64,000 nucleotides of DNA from an uncultured Bacilli bacterium (lineage in GTDB: Bacteria; Bacillota_I; Bacilli_A; RF39; UBA660), in assembly GCA_910587065.1 (NCBI GenBank), contig CAJUMA010000001.1:1-64000 (forward strand). The letters are read 5' to 3'. Positions 8,156 through 16,172 of this stretch are shown here, piece by piece. Both the position numbers and the translations under genes were made by a program. Below the pieces are notes generated by a model. The model saw only the letters and a program-made list of their open reading frames with translations. It had not been told where the DNA came from and did not search any database. Positions within the stretch are counted from its first letter, which is position 1; each line of letters opens with the position of its first letter.

Positions 8156-9660
8156 GCAAATATTGACTTACATGGATCGACTGCTGTTCCTCCATGATAA
8201 GGTCTTCCTTCCCATACTCCTAAATGTAGATGTGTTCCTGTTGATGATCCGCTTGTTCCCATTAAAGCAATTTTCTCTGCTCTTTTAACAGTCTGTCCCT
8301 CACGAACTAAAATTTTTGATAAATGCATATACTGTGTAACAATACCATTACTATGCTCAATATAGACAGCTAACCCTTCAGATTTATTCTTATCATGATT
8401 AACATAATAAACTGTTCCTTCTTTAACCGAATAAATAGGAGATCCATAACCACATCCAGAAATATCTATTCCTTGATGCATTTTTCCCCAACGCCACTTA
8501 AATTTAGAAGTTATAACAAATGGTGATACTGTTGGCCAACTCCATTCTGAATTACCTTGATCATTAGTATAAATATAATAACCGCCACCAAGTTTTTTTG
8601 TACCATGAACTTCAACTTGATTTACAACTGGTTTTATGGACTGCGATTGAACAATAGTAAGTGATTGAATTTCACCATTAACATATTTAATATCTTGTGT
8701 AATTCTATTAACCCCGTTTTGTCCTTGGGTGGTGACATTAGTATAATCTGTATATTTTGTTGAATCATTAATCACTTCTGTTTTATAAGAAACATCCATA
8801 TCTTCAACAGCAGTTTTACGATAAACAACACTTACTAACGGAGAAATAAGACCAACATTAATTACTTCTCCAGGTGTTAATAAAACATTTGCTGCTGTAA
8901 ATTGAGGGTTAGCAATTAGTAACTCTTCAATATTTAAATTATGTTTTTCAGCAATAGACTCCAAATCTTCTCCCTCTTTTATTTGATATTTTTCTTGTTC
9001 ATCCAAAGTCCCAAATAGAAGGTAACGACTTAATTCATCGGAAGTAGAAAATATGTATTCCTCCGTAGATATTAAGTCTTTTTTAATTGTTAAAGTTTCT
9101 TCAAAATACACAGAAGATATTATCTCACCTGTATCCGTTATCTCTTTTTGAGTGTTAGCTTTATAATTATCTAAATCCTCAGTTCCAATAAATGACTTAG
9201 CAGTATTATATAAGGCTTCATCAAATATATTCTTATCTAACATATAAACATGAACTGGAACGCCAGGCTCTAATATTTCACCATCATTCTTTATTTTCTT
9301 TTCGGTATAAGTTATAGTTGCATTGTAACCTTCAATTGTAAATGGTTCAATATCTTTTATTTTATTATAAATTGAAAGTGAATCAACTATTGTATCTTCA
9401 TAGGTATATACTTTTTTTATATCCAAGCCACTTGGAGGATACACTTTATCAACTTTATATTTTTCTTTTATTTCTGATTGTTCAGTGTCTATTAAATTTA
9501 ATAGTTCTTCTTTATTGGCTATTAAACCAATCTTTTCTCCATTAAGATATACTTGATATACTTCAATAGGTGTACCAGCTACTCTTGTATCCATACCAAC
9601 AAAGAATAACAGGCACGAAAATATAACAGTTATAAATCCCCCTAAGATTTTACTCTTCAT
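8149..9660 (-). CDS. Cell-wall peptidase: LysM, G5 and M23 domains
   Basis: 503 residues. There is an N-terminal membrane/signal segment (about 5-24), a repeat-like region to about 210, LysM (about 213-263: YQIKEGEDLESIAEKHNLN), a G5-like beta domain (about 268-350) and a C-terminal M23 LytM domain. Zinc ligands are His395 and Asp399 (HQGIDIS), with His446 (YMHLS) and His477/His479 (HLHLGVW). The set is complete, so an active D,D- or glycyl-endopeptidase on the cell surface is expected. TAGGAGGACTT precedes the ATG. The gene overlaps walJ by 7 nt and follows dnaB by 8 nt, suggesting one transcript. Confidence 0.9.
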   Translation of the reverse strand: MKSKILGGFITVIFSCLLFFVGMDTRVAGTPIEVYQVYLNGEKIGLIANKEELLNLIDTEQSEIKEKYKVDKVYPPSGLDIKKVYTYEDTIVDSLSIYNKIKDIEPFTIEGYNATITYTEKKIKNDGEILEPGVPVHVYMLDKNIFDEALYNTAKSFIGTEDLDNYKANTQKEITDTGEIISSVYFEETLTIKKDLISTEEYIFSTSDELSRYLLFGTLDEQEKYQIKEGEDLESIAEKHNLNIEELLIANPQFTAANVLLTPGEVINVGLISPLVSVVYRKTAVEDMDVSYKTEVINDSTKYTDYTNVTTQGQNGVNRITQDIKYVNGEIQSLTIVQSQSIKPVVNQVEVHGTKKLGGGYYIYTNDQGNSEWSWPTVSPFVITSKFKWRWGKMHQGIDISGCGYGSPIYSVKEGTVYYVNHDKNKSEGLAVYIEHSNGIVTQYMHLSKILVREGQTVKRAEKIALMGTSGSSTGTHLHLGVWEGRPYHGGTAVDPCKSIFAC

Positions 9661-9668
9661 AAGTCCTC

Positions 9669-11027
9669 CTATTCATCCTGAACATTCTTAACATAATTTC
9701 TAAAATTACTAATGTTCTTTTCAAATAATAATTCTATTGTTCCAGTTGCTCCTGAACGATGTTTTCCAACAATTAGTTCTGATAAAGAAATATTATTTTC
9801 TTCAACAGCACCAGCCGGTTTATTATAATAATCATCTCGATAAAGGAAGGCTACTATATCAGCATCTTGCTCGATTGAACCAGACTCTCTTAAATCCGAC
9901 ATAATTGGTCTTTTATTTTCTCTTCCTTCAACATTACGAGAAAGCTGTGCCAGTGCTATAACAGGTACATCAAGTTCCATCGCCATTGTTTTTAAACTAC
10001 GAGAAATATCTGATACTTCCTGCTGTCTATTATTACCATAACCAGGGCCTCCAGAAATCAACTGTAAGTAGTCGATTACTACAAGTCCAAGTCCTTTTCC
10101 AACACCAGCAAGTCTACGACACTTAGCACGTATTTCGCCAATCGTAATACCTGGAGTATCTTCTATATAAAGTGGAGCATCAGCCAGTTCACTCATTGCC
10201 TCATTAACTTTCTTCCAATCATCATGATTAAGTTTTCCTGTACGAAGTTTATTACCTTCTACAGCACCAACTGCACTAATCATTCTCATCATTAATTGTT
10301 CAGCACCCATTTCAAGGTTGAAAACAGCAACATTTTTACCACTAGTTACAGCAGCATTAGTTGCAATATTTAAAGCAAATGCTGTTTTACCCATTGCAGG
10401 ACGCGCTGCAATAATTATTAATTCATGAGGATGAAGTCCACTAGTTAATTTATCAAAATCATAAAAACCAGTCGCAATTCCTGTTACATCCTGATTATTC
10501 TTAGCTAATGCTTCTAGTTGTTCTTTAGTACTCTTAACAACTTGGGCACTAGTTTTAAATTCTCCAGACCTTCTAGCTTTAGTAACAGTAAATATTTGTT
10601 TTTCAGCTGTTTCAATTATTGCATTTGTATCATTTGCTTCATCTCTTGCAGTAACTTCTATTTTTTCACATACATCTATTAAACTTCTTCTTAATTTCTT
10701 TTCTCTTATAATATTAATATATGTATCAACATTAGAAGCAGAGACAACTGAATCTATTACCTCACTTAGAAATTCTACACCACCAATAGAATTTATTGGT
10801 GTAACTTTTTCTATCTCATTTTTTAAGATAATTGCATCCATTGGTTCTTTTCTAGTATGAATTTCTTTCATAGCATCAAAAATAGTCGCATTCTTTTTAT
10901 CAAAAAACATCTCGCTTGATAATTCTTCACAAACTTTTTCTAATGCATAGCTAGATAAAAAAGCGCAGCCTAAAACATTCATTTCTGCTTCTAAATTTTT
11001 AGGTTCATCTCTTTTAATCTCTGGCAT
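9669..11027 (-). CDS. dnaB: Replicative DNA helicase DnaB (DnaC in Bacillus)
   Basis: 452 residues from ATG 11025-11027. It has an N-terminal primase-interacting domain (to about 150), then a RecA-like motor with Walker A ARPAMGKT (208-215), Walker B VVIDYLQLI and the arginine-finger region HRSGATGTIEL. It unwinds DNA ahead of the replisome as a hexamer. An in-frame GTG at 11036 is an alternative start, but GAGG is better spaced for the ATG. The rplI-dnaB order is the same as near the Bacillus origin; the usual gdpP upstream of rplI is absent here. Confidence 0.95.
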   Translation of the reverse strand: MPEIKRDEPKNLEAEMNVLGCAFLSSYALEKVCEELSSEMFFDKKNATIFDAMKEIHTRKEPMDAIILKNEIEKVTPINSIGGVEFLSEVIDSVVSASNVDTYINIIREKKLRRSLIDVCEKIEVTARDEANDTNAIIETAEKQIFTVTKARRSGEFKTSAQVVKSTKEQLEALAKNNQDVTGIATGFYDFDKLTSGLHPHELIIIAARPAMGKTAFALNIATNAAVTSGKNVAVFNLEMGAEQLMMRMISAVGAVEGNKLRTGKLNHDDWKKVNEAMSELADAPLYIEDTPGITIGEIRAKCRRLAGVGKGLGLVVIDYLQLISGGPGYGNNRQQEVSDISRSLKTMAMELDVPVIALAQLSRNVEGRENKRPIMSDLRESGSIEQDADIVAFLYRDDYYNKPAGAVEENNISLSELIVGKHRSGATGTIELLFEKNISNFRNYVKNVQDE

Positions 11028-11041
11028 GCCCTTCACTTCCT

Positions 11042-11479
11042 CTATTCAACATGTACATTTATATTTGCAATAACTCTTTTATGTAGATTAATATCTACAA
11101 CATGAACCCCTAAACTATCTATCGTATGATTGCATGTAATCTTCTTTTTATCAACGTCATATCCTAATTTTTTAAGTTCATCAGATATTTGTTTAGAAGA
11201 TATACTACCAAACATCTTACCATCTTTTCCTGTTTTTGCTTTAAAATTAACTGTAACACTAGCAAGACGTTTTTTCAATTCTTCACATTCAGAAACTAAC
11301 GCAGCCTCTTCATCACTTCGAGATTTTAAATCTCTTTCTAATTTATTTTTATTTTGTGTATTATAAGGAACAGCAAGACCTTTACTTATTAAGAAATTAT
11401 TAGCATATCCATCAGATACATCAATTACTTGGTCTTTCTTTCCTTGTTTCTTTACATCAGTAAGTAAAATAACTTTCAT
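11042..11479 (-). CDS. rplI: Ribosomal protein bL9
   Basis: 145 residues with the N-terminal RNA-binding domain MKVILLTDVKKQGKKDQVIDVSDGYANNFLI shortened here to its key run DVSDGYANNFLI (about 27-38), a central charged helix and a C-terminal domain containing GKDGKMFGSISSKQI. It binds 23S rRNA domain V. The ATG at 11479 has GAAGGGAA upstream; the in-frame GTG at 11497 lacks support. Six nt or so before dnaB, so co-transcribed. Confidence 0.95.
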   Translation of the reverse strand: MKVILLTDVKKQGKKDQVIDVSDGYANNFLISKGLAVPYNTQNKNKLERDLKSRSDEEAALVSECEELKKRLASVTVNFKAKTGKDGKMFGSISSKQISDELKKLGYDVDKKKITCNHTIDSLGVHVVDINLHKRVIANINVHVE

Positions 11480-11502
11480 ATTATTCCCTTCTTCCACATG
11501 TG

Positions 11503-11534
11503 AATATTATATCAAATTTATGCAGGCTTTGCAC
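11503..11534 (-). promoter_or_regulatory. Probable extended -10 promoter of rplI-dnaB
   Basis: TATAAT (reverse complement of 11506-11511) is preceded by TG one base away (TTTGATATAAT), an extended -10. No good -35 is seen, which is acceptable for this class. The start point would fall about 20 nt before the rplI ATG. Confidence 0.45.
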
Positions 11535-11667
11535 TAAAAACAAGATATTTATAAATAAGAGAAGGTGGCTTCCTATAAAACCACCTTTAAAACTTTATCT
11601 GTATGAAAACTATAATTATTTGCAATTAAATTAATAATTAATCTTATATCTTCTGGAGTATAATAAT

Positions 11668-12186
11668 CTAACATTTCATCACCAATTTATTCCCTAAAAA
11701 ACTTTCCAAGCTAAAATCATCAGTTAAATTATTTTCAATCAATGTTTTAATTTCTAAAGTATTTATAGGGCTTCTTTCTATAGCTTGTAAATACAACCTT
11801 TTATCTATATTTTCCCAATTTACAATTTTATTTAAATTTTTCTTTAATATTAAATCTAACCAAATTCTAGTACTTCTACCATTGCCTTCTAAAAAGGATG
11901 AGCAATATTCATTTCAACATATTTATTTATGATATCATTTAAATTTTTTCACTCATCAATTCTATTTTTTCTAACATTTTTTTTTAAATAAAGCGAATTA
12001 CCAAACCTAAAATTCCCTTTAGATATATTATCTTTCCTAATCATGCCTGCAAAATCATCTAAATCAGCAAACAAATTGAATATAACCTTTTAGCATTTTC
12101 CATACTTTTTTATCTATATCATTCATAACAATTCATAAACTTTCTACGTATCATTATAATGGTTCATATATATTTATATTTTACCA
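11668..12186 (-). pseudogene. Decayed Fic-domain protein gene
   Basis: Several frames of the minus strand together encode a Fic protein. Reading from the 5' side one meets DDFAGMIRKDNISKGNFRFG, then NDIINKYVEMNIAHPF, and in another frame EGNGRSTRIWLDLILKK, followed by an intact end (YLQAIERSPINTLEIKTLIENN) to TAG 11668-11670. The active-site HPFxEGNGR motif is split by loss of one T between HPF and EGNGR, and more frameshifts and stops lie upstream. The 5' limit (about 12186) is uncertain. A hairpin (AAGGTGG/CCACCTT near 11563-11588) lies just beyond its end. This explains most of the gene-free stretch 11480-12313; only short AT-rich DNA remains. Confidence 0.85.
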
Positions 12187-12284
12187 TAAATACGTCATTT
12201 AAACAACATAGACAAACATTTTATAACCATTCTTTATTACCTTTAATAGACCCTCTAAAAATTTTGCATCAAATTATTAAATAA

Positions 12285-12312
12285 ATAAAAAAGGCACTTT
12301 ATTAAGTGTCTT
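12285..12312 (-). terminator. Terminator of the rpsF-ssb-rpsR operon
   Basis: CACTT/AAGTG stem with TATT/AATA loop (about 12295-12309) followed by a T-run on the minus strand (A-rich 12281-12292). Confidence 0.65.
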
Positions 12313-12313
12313 A

Positions 12314-12529
12314 TTATTTAACAAATGGTATTAAAGCCATAAATCTAGCTCTTTTAATTTGTTGAGCTATATATCTTTGATGCTTAGCACATGCTCCTGT
12401 CATTCTTCTAGGCATTATTTTACCTTTTTCATTTATATATTTAGAAACAATTGCAACATCTTTATAATCAACGCTTTTTCCAGCGCACATTTGACAAATT
12501 TTCTTTTTCTTTCTGAAAAATTCAGCCAT
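12314..12529 (-). CDS. rpsR: Ribosomal protein bS18
   Basis: 71 residues: MAEFFRKKKKICQMCAGK, the conserved DYKDVAIVSKYINEKGKIMPRR core and the basic AKHQRYIAQQIKRAR helix. It heterodimerises with bS6 on the 30S platform. The N-terminal CxxC (Cys12, Cys15) is of the zinc-binding S18 type. The ATG at 12529 is preferred because AAAGGATG is spaced for it; the ATG 9 nt earlier lies within that site. Last gene of rpsF-ssb-rpsR. Confidence 0.95.
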   Translation of the reverse strand: MAEFFRKKKKICQMCAGKSVDYKDVAIVSKYINEKGKIMPRRMTGACAKHQRYIAQQIKRARFMALIPFVK

Positions 12530-12543
12530 TTTATTCATCCTTT

Positions 12544-12999
12544 CTAAAATGGTAAATCATCATCACTTAGTACAACCTCTGATCCTAAATCTTTATATGG
12601 GTCTTCGCTTAAATCAGCTCCATCTGATGGAGCATCCCCACTACTATAATCAGGCATACTATCAGCAAAATCAGATCCGCCACTATTTTTGCTACTTAAA
12701 AATCTAACATTGTCTGCAACAACATCAGTAGTGTATCTTGTAGTTCCATCTTGTGCTTGATAACTACCAGTTTGAATTCTACCAGTAACACCAACCATTG
12801 AACCTTTCTTGCAGTATTTAGCAACATTCTCTGCTTGATTTCTCCATACAACTATATTAATAAAATCTGTATGGGGCTCCCCATTAGCTCCAGGGCGACC
12901 ATCTACAGCAATACTAAATCTACAATTAGAAAGTCCACTAGCTGTTGTTCTTAATTCTGGATCCCTAGTTAATCTTCCTACTAAACAAACATTATTCAT
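12544..12999 (-). CDS. ssb: Single-stranded DNA-binding protein
   Basis: 151 residues: an OB-fold from residue 1 to about 105 (MNNVCLVGRLTRDPELR ... INIVVWRNQAENV) and a disordered acidic tail ending DDDLPF, the conserved tip that recruits partner proteins. It coats single-stranded DNA during replication and repair. It lies 4 nt after rpsF and 14 nt before rpsR in the canonical ribosomal operon. Confidence 0.97.
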   Translation of the reverse strand: MNNVCLVGRLTRDPELRTTASGLSNCRFSIAVDGRPGANGEPHTDFINIVVWRNQAENVAKYCKKGSMVGVTGRIQTGSYQAQDGTTRYTTDVVADNVRFLSSKNSGGSDFADSMPDYSSGDAPSDGADLSEDPYKDLGSEVVLSDDDLPF

Positions 13000-13003
13000 G
13001 TTA

Positions 13004-13294
13004 TTACTCCTCGTCTAAATTAATTATCATATGTCTTATGATATTTTCATCAATTTTCGCTTTACGATCTAATTCACTAACGATATCATTAGTAGCATTA
13101 AAATTAACTACATAATAAAAACCAGTAATTTCTTTATTAATTGCATAAGCTAATTTTTTTTGACCTAAATCTTTTTCTTCAGTTATTTCACCCTTCATTG
13201 ATGTAATAATAGATTTTAGGTTTTCAACTGAAGTTTTAACATTAGCTTCATCAATTGTAGTTTTTACTATGAACATCATTTCATACTTGTTCAT
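13004..13294 (-). CDS. rpsF: Ribosomal protein bS6
   Basis: 96 residues with the S6 fold: YEMMFIVKTTIDEANVK, the KKLAYAINKEITGFYYVVNF strand-helix core and IIRHMIINLDEE at the end. It binds 16S rRNA with bS18. AGGAGGTGTAGAT precedes the ATG, but that ribosome site is part of the folded leader at 13303-13346, so expression is likely repressed by excess S6:S18. Confidence 0.96.
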   Translation of the reverse strand: MNKYEMMFIVKTTIDEANVKTSVENLKSIITSMKGEITEEKDLGQKKLAYAINKEITGFYYVVNFNATNDIVSELDRKAKIDENIIRHMIINLDEE

Positions 13295-13302
13295 ATCTAC
13301 AC

Positions 13303-13346
13303 CTCCTTGTGGTCTATTCGGCTTTAAACACAGTTAAAGCAAGGAG
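13303..13346 (-). promoter_or_regulatory. S6:S18-binding leader of the rpsF operon
   Basis: The minus-strand leader pairs CTCCTTG (13340-13346) with CAAGGAG (13303-13309), the latter containing the ribosome site. An internal CTTTAA/TTAAAG hairpin and an unpaired CCGAATAG segment lie between. This matches the known S6:S18 leader motif, where a CCG in a bulge mimics the 16S binding site. Binding would hide the rpsF ribosome site. Confidence 0.75.
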
Positions 13347-13362
13347 CTCTTCGCTCGCAAGT

Positions 13363-13390
13363 ATTATAACAAATAACACTCATTATGTAA
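13363..13390 (-). promoter_or_regulatory. Promoter of the rpsF operon
   Basis: -10 TATAAT (complement of 13363-13368) with an extended TG (TTTGTTATAAT), 16-nt spacer and a weak -35 TTACAT (complement of 13385-13390). Initiation near 13356 would include the whole S6:S18 leader. Confidence 0.65.
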
Positions 13391-13399
13391 ATGATTATT

Positions 13400-14233
13400 T
13401 TAAATTAACCTTCTATCTTGACTAAAGTACTGTTCCTTGAAATTATCCTTATCAACTTGGTCTTTAAAAATCATGTCGGCTCGTTCATTTGCATTTCCCT
13501 CATCAATACTAAATAAATCTTTCTGTAATAATCCTGTTAAATTTTCAAACTTATAGTCAATTAATTCTTTATCAAAGCACTTAGTTTTAACACAGTTAAG
13601 AAAACTCGAAAAGAAAGTAATATAATTAAGCCATAGTCTATAATCGCTAGTTCCATTTGGCGTCCTAAACTCAATAACTTTTACTGGATCTTTTTTGTAT
13701 GTGGTTAAAGTCTTTAAAGATATACTAAATGACTTAGCATTAATGTACCTTAAATAACGGTCACGCTTTTTTGCATTAGAATTATACTTTGCATAAAAGT
13801 GACTCCTTATTGGATGAGCATAATCTCCTGCTGATTCTCTAATATGATTATCTTCACCAAGTGAAAAGCGATAAACAATATTTTCATAAACAGAAAACAT
13901 TTTAAGAAAATTTAAAATATCATCTTCACTAAAATCATATGCATCAAGATTAGTTTGAAAACTAGCACTATCATAAGTTGCACCTAAAAACTTTAAAGTT
14001 TTAGATAGCTTCTTAAACATTACAATATTTTCTTTAGTATTTTCTAAAACTGAACTTCTTATCTCAATTCCACCATAATCAAGTGTATTATCAACACCAA
14101 TCTTAAAACTTTTTGGCACTTTTTTAGCAATAACTCTTTCTCCTTCATCATATGAAACATTTTCTAACTCAATTTCCACACCATAAGGTATAAATATTTC
14201 TGGAGTTATAATATTTTTAGCAACTAAATTCAT
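13400..14233 (-). CDS. Putative amidoligase-family enzyme
   Basis: 277 residues. The pattern fits the amidoligase (COOH-NH2 ligase, glutamine-synthetase-like) family: an early GVEIELE strand (near 18-24), DYGGIEIRSSVL (near 52-63), a mid-protein helix region and a late VIEFRTPNGTSDYRLWLNY motif (near 195-213) with the Glu and Arg expected in the active site. Such enzymes join carboxylates to amines, often in phage or peptide-tag contexts; the substrate here is unknown. The start is ATG 14231-14233, with GAAGGGGAAC upstream; an earlier GTG at 14293 overlaps a terminator. It follows a 229-residue unknown gene. Confidence 0.55.
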   Translation of the reverse strand: MNLVAKNIITPEIFIPYGVEIELENVSYDEGERVIAKKVPKSFKIGVDNTLDYGGIEIRSSVLENTKENIVMFKKLSKTLKFLGATYDSASFQTNLDAYDFSEDDILNFLKMFSVYENIVYRFSLGEDNHIRESAGDYAHPIRSHFYAKYNSNAKKRDRYLRYINAKSFSISLKTLTTYKKDPVKVIEFRTPNGTSDYRLWLNYITFFSSFLNCVKTKCFDKELIDYKFENLTGLLQKDLFSIDEGNANERADMIFKDQVDKDNFKEQYFSQDRRLI

Positions 14234-14264
14234 AAGTTCCCCTTCTTTAAGTCGGTTAGTATAA

Positions 14265-14292
14265 CAAAAAAGCAGACTTTTTGCAAAGTCCA
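14265..14292 (-). terminator. Terminator between the unknown gene and the amidoligase-like gene
   Basis: GACTTT/AAAGTC stem (14275-14280 with 14285-14290, loop TTGC) followed on the minus strand by TGCTTTTTTG. It may attenuate rather than stop transcription into the amidoligase-like gene. Confidence 0.7.
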
Positions 14293-14982
14293 CTAATCAT
14301 CTTTATAAGGATACCTATAGTAATACCTTCTTTCTTCATATTGTGGCACACTATCAAATAGTCCTATTTCCTCTTCTAATTCAGGAACTTCCGCAGTATA
14401 AATTTGATATAAATCAGCAAAATCATACTTATTAGGATTTAAAAGTAAAAATCTTAATACTTCACAAAACCTTTTCTTAGTTGATAATTCATGATAAACA
14501 AACGAATAATCAGAATTTCTTAAAGATTCTACTTCTAACCTCTCAGCAACGCCATTTAAATTCCCTTCAAAAAAACTATCATATATAATATTCTCTGACC
14601 TTTTTTTATCACATTTATAAAAAGCGTCTAAACTTCCTTTTAGCATACTAGAAATGACAATACTTTCTAAAGGATAAGACTTATCTCCAACAAATATATT
14701 CTTAAATAAGGCTTGTATATCTTTATCATTTTTCTTAACATATATTCCCTTACCAGTCAGTTCAATATCAATTGGATTAACACCTATACCTTCAAGATAT
14801 TTTCTGGAAATGCCCTTTAAAATTTCGGCTTTTATGGCTTCAAATAAATGAAATTTATCTTTATATTTTAATGTATAAGAATCAATTTCTGATAAAGTAG
14901 CAGTCTTTAATTCATATTCAAATTTCTCAGGGCACCAAGGATATATATTTAGACACACAATTAAAGAACATTTAGCCTTCAT
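14293..14982 (-). CDS. Hypothetical protein, 229 residues, partner of the amidoligase-like gene
   Basis: A soluble protein starting MKAKCSLIVCLNIYPWCPEKFEYEL and ending in a Tyr/Arg-rich tail (YEERRYYYRYPYKDD). I recognise no family. It sits between ychF (17 nt upstream) and the amidoligase-like gene, separated from the latter by a hairpin. The first 25 residues carry three cysteines and could form a beta hairpin. The start is the ATG at 14982, preceded by AGGGGGATTTT. Confidence 0.7.
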   Translation of the reverse strand: MKAKCSLIVCLNIYPWCPEKFEYELKTATLSEIDSYTLKYKDKFHLFEAIKAEILKGISRKYLEGIGVNPIDIELTGKGIYVKKNDKDIQALFKNIFVGDKSYPLESIVISSMLKGSLDAFYKCDKKRSENIIYDSFFEGNLNGVAERLEVESLRNSDYSFVYHELSTKKRFCEVLRFLLLNPNKYDFADLYQIYTAEVPELEEEIGLFDSVPQYEERRYYYRYPYKDD

Positions 14983-14998
14983 AAAATCCCCCTAACAT

Positions 14999-16105
14999 CT
15001 ATTTACTTACATTAAATCTAAAATAAACTATATCTCCATCTTGCATTTTATATTCTTTTCCTTCAAGTCGAACCTTCCCTGCTTCTTTGACCTTAATCTC
15101 TGAACCATAAGTTTTTAAATCATTAAAACTCATAACTTCAGCCTTTATAAATCCTTTTTCAAAATCTGTATGTATGATACCTGCACATTCTGGAGCCTTC
15201 ATTCCTTTTTTAAAAGTCCACGCACGGCATTCATCTTCACCACTAGTAAAGAATGTTTCAAGTCCAAGCAAATCATAAGTCGCAAAGATAAGTTTATCTA
15301 GTCCCGAATTAGTAATACCTAAATCAGCCATAAATGCACTTTTTTCTTCATCTTCAAGAGGAGCAAGTTCTGCTTCAATTTTAGCACACATTACAATCAC
15401 GCCAGCACCTTCATTGCTTGCATACTCCATAACCTTATCAGTATACTCATTGTGTCCAATAGCAATAACTTCTTCACTCACGTTTGCTGCATAGATAATT
15501 GGTTTTATTGTAATAAAAGAAAAGTTCTTTAATACGGCCAATTCATTGTCATCAAATTCCACTCTTCTTAAAGGAATATTTTTCTCTAAATTTGCCACAC
15601 ATTTTTGCAAAGTATTTATTTCAAGTAGTTCTTGCTTATCTTTAGTCATAGTTGCTTTTTTACCTATTTTATTCATTCTGTTATTAATAATTTCTAAATC
15701 TGAAAGAATTAACTCAACATTAATAATTTCAATATCTCTAATAGGATCTACTCCGCCCTCAACATGAGTAATATCTTTATCATCAAAACATCTTACAACT
15801 TCTACAATTGCATCAACTTCCCTAATATGACTTAAAAATTTATTACCTAATCCTTCTCCTTGATGAGCTCCCTTAACTAAGCCTGCAATATCAATAAATT
15901 CATAAGCAGTTGGAACAATACTCTTAGGATTGTACATACCAACCAAATAATCCAATCTAGTATCAGGGACAGTAACTACGCCGATATTTGGATCAATTGT
16001 TGCAAAGGGATAATTTGCTGCCAAAATATTCTTTTTTGTAATTGCATTAAACAATGTAGATTTACCAACATTTGGTAATCCAACTATTCCTGCCTTTAAA
16101 GCCAT
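14999..16105 (-). CDS. ychF: Ribosome-associated GTPase/ATPase YchF
   Basis: 368 residues. G1 GLPNVGKST (9-17), the Obg-family switch region FATIDPN, DIAGLVKGA, a coiled-coil insertion (about 130-200) and a C-terminal TGS domain ending KMQDGDIVYFRFNVSK. YchF/OLA1 prefers ATP because its G4 motif is altered; NVS appears here in place of NKxD. It is linked to ribosomes and stress responses. AAGGAAGG precedes the ATG. Confidence 0.96.
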   Translation of the reverse strand: MALKAGIVGLPNVGKSTLFNAITKKNILAANYPFATIDPNIGVVTVPDTRLDYLVGMYNPKSIVPTAYEFIDIAGLVKGAHQGEGLGNKFLSHIREVDAIVEVVRCFDDKDITHVEGGVDPIRDIEIINVELILSDLEIINNRMNKIGKKATMTKDKQELLEINTLQKCVANLEKNIPLRRVEFDDNELAVLKNFSFITIKPIIYAANVSEEVIAIGHNEYTDKVMEYASNEGAGVIVMCAKIEAELAPLEDEEKSAFMADLGITNSGLDKLIFATYDLLGLETFFTSGEDECRAWTFKKGMKAPECAGIIHTDFEKGFIKAEVMSFNDLKTYGSEIKVKEAGKVRLEGKEYKMQDGDIVYFRFNVSK

Positions 16106-16172
16106 TTTAATTCCTTCCTTCCATGTTAATTATAACACATATAAAATTTTATTATTAATCAATAATTATATA

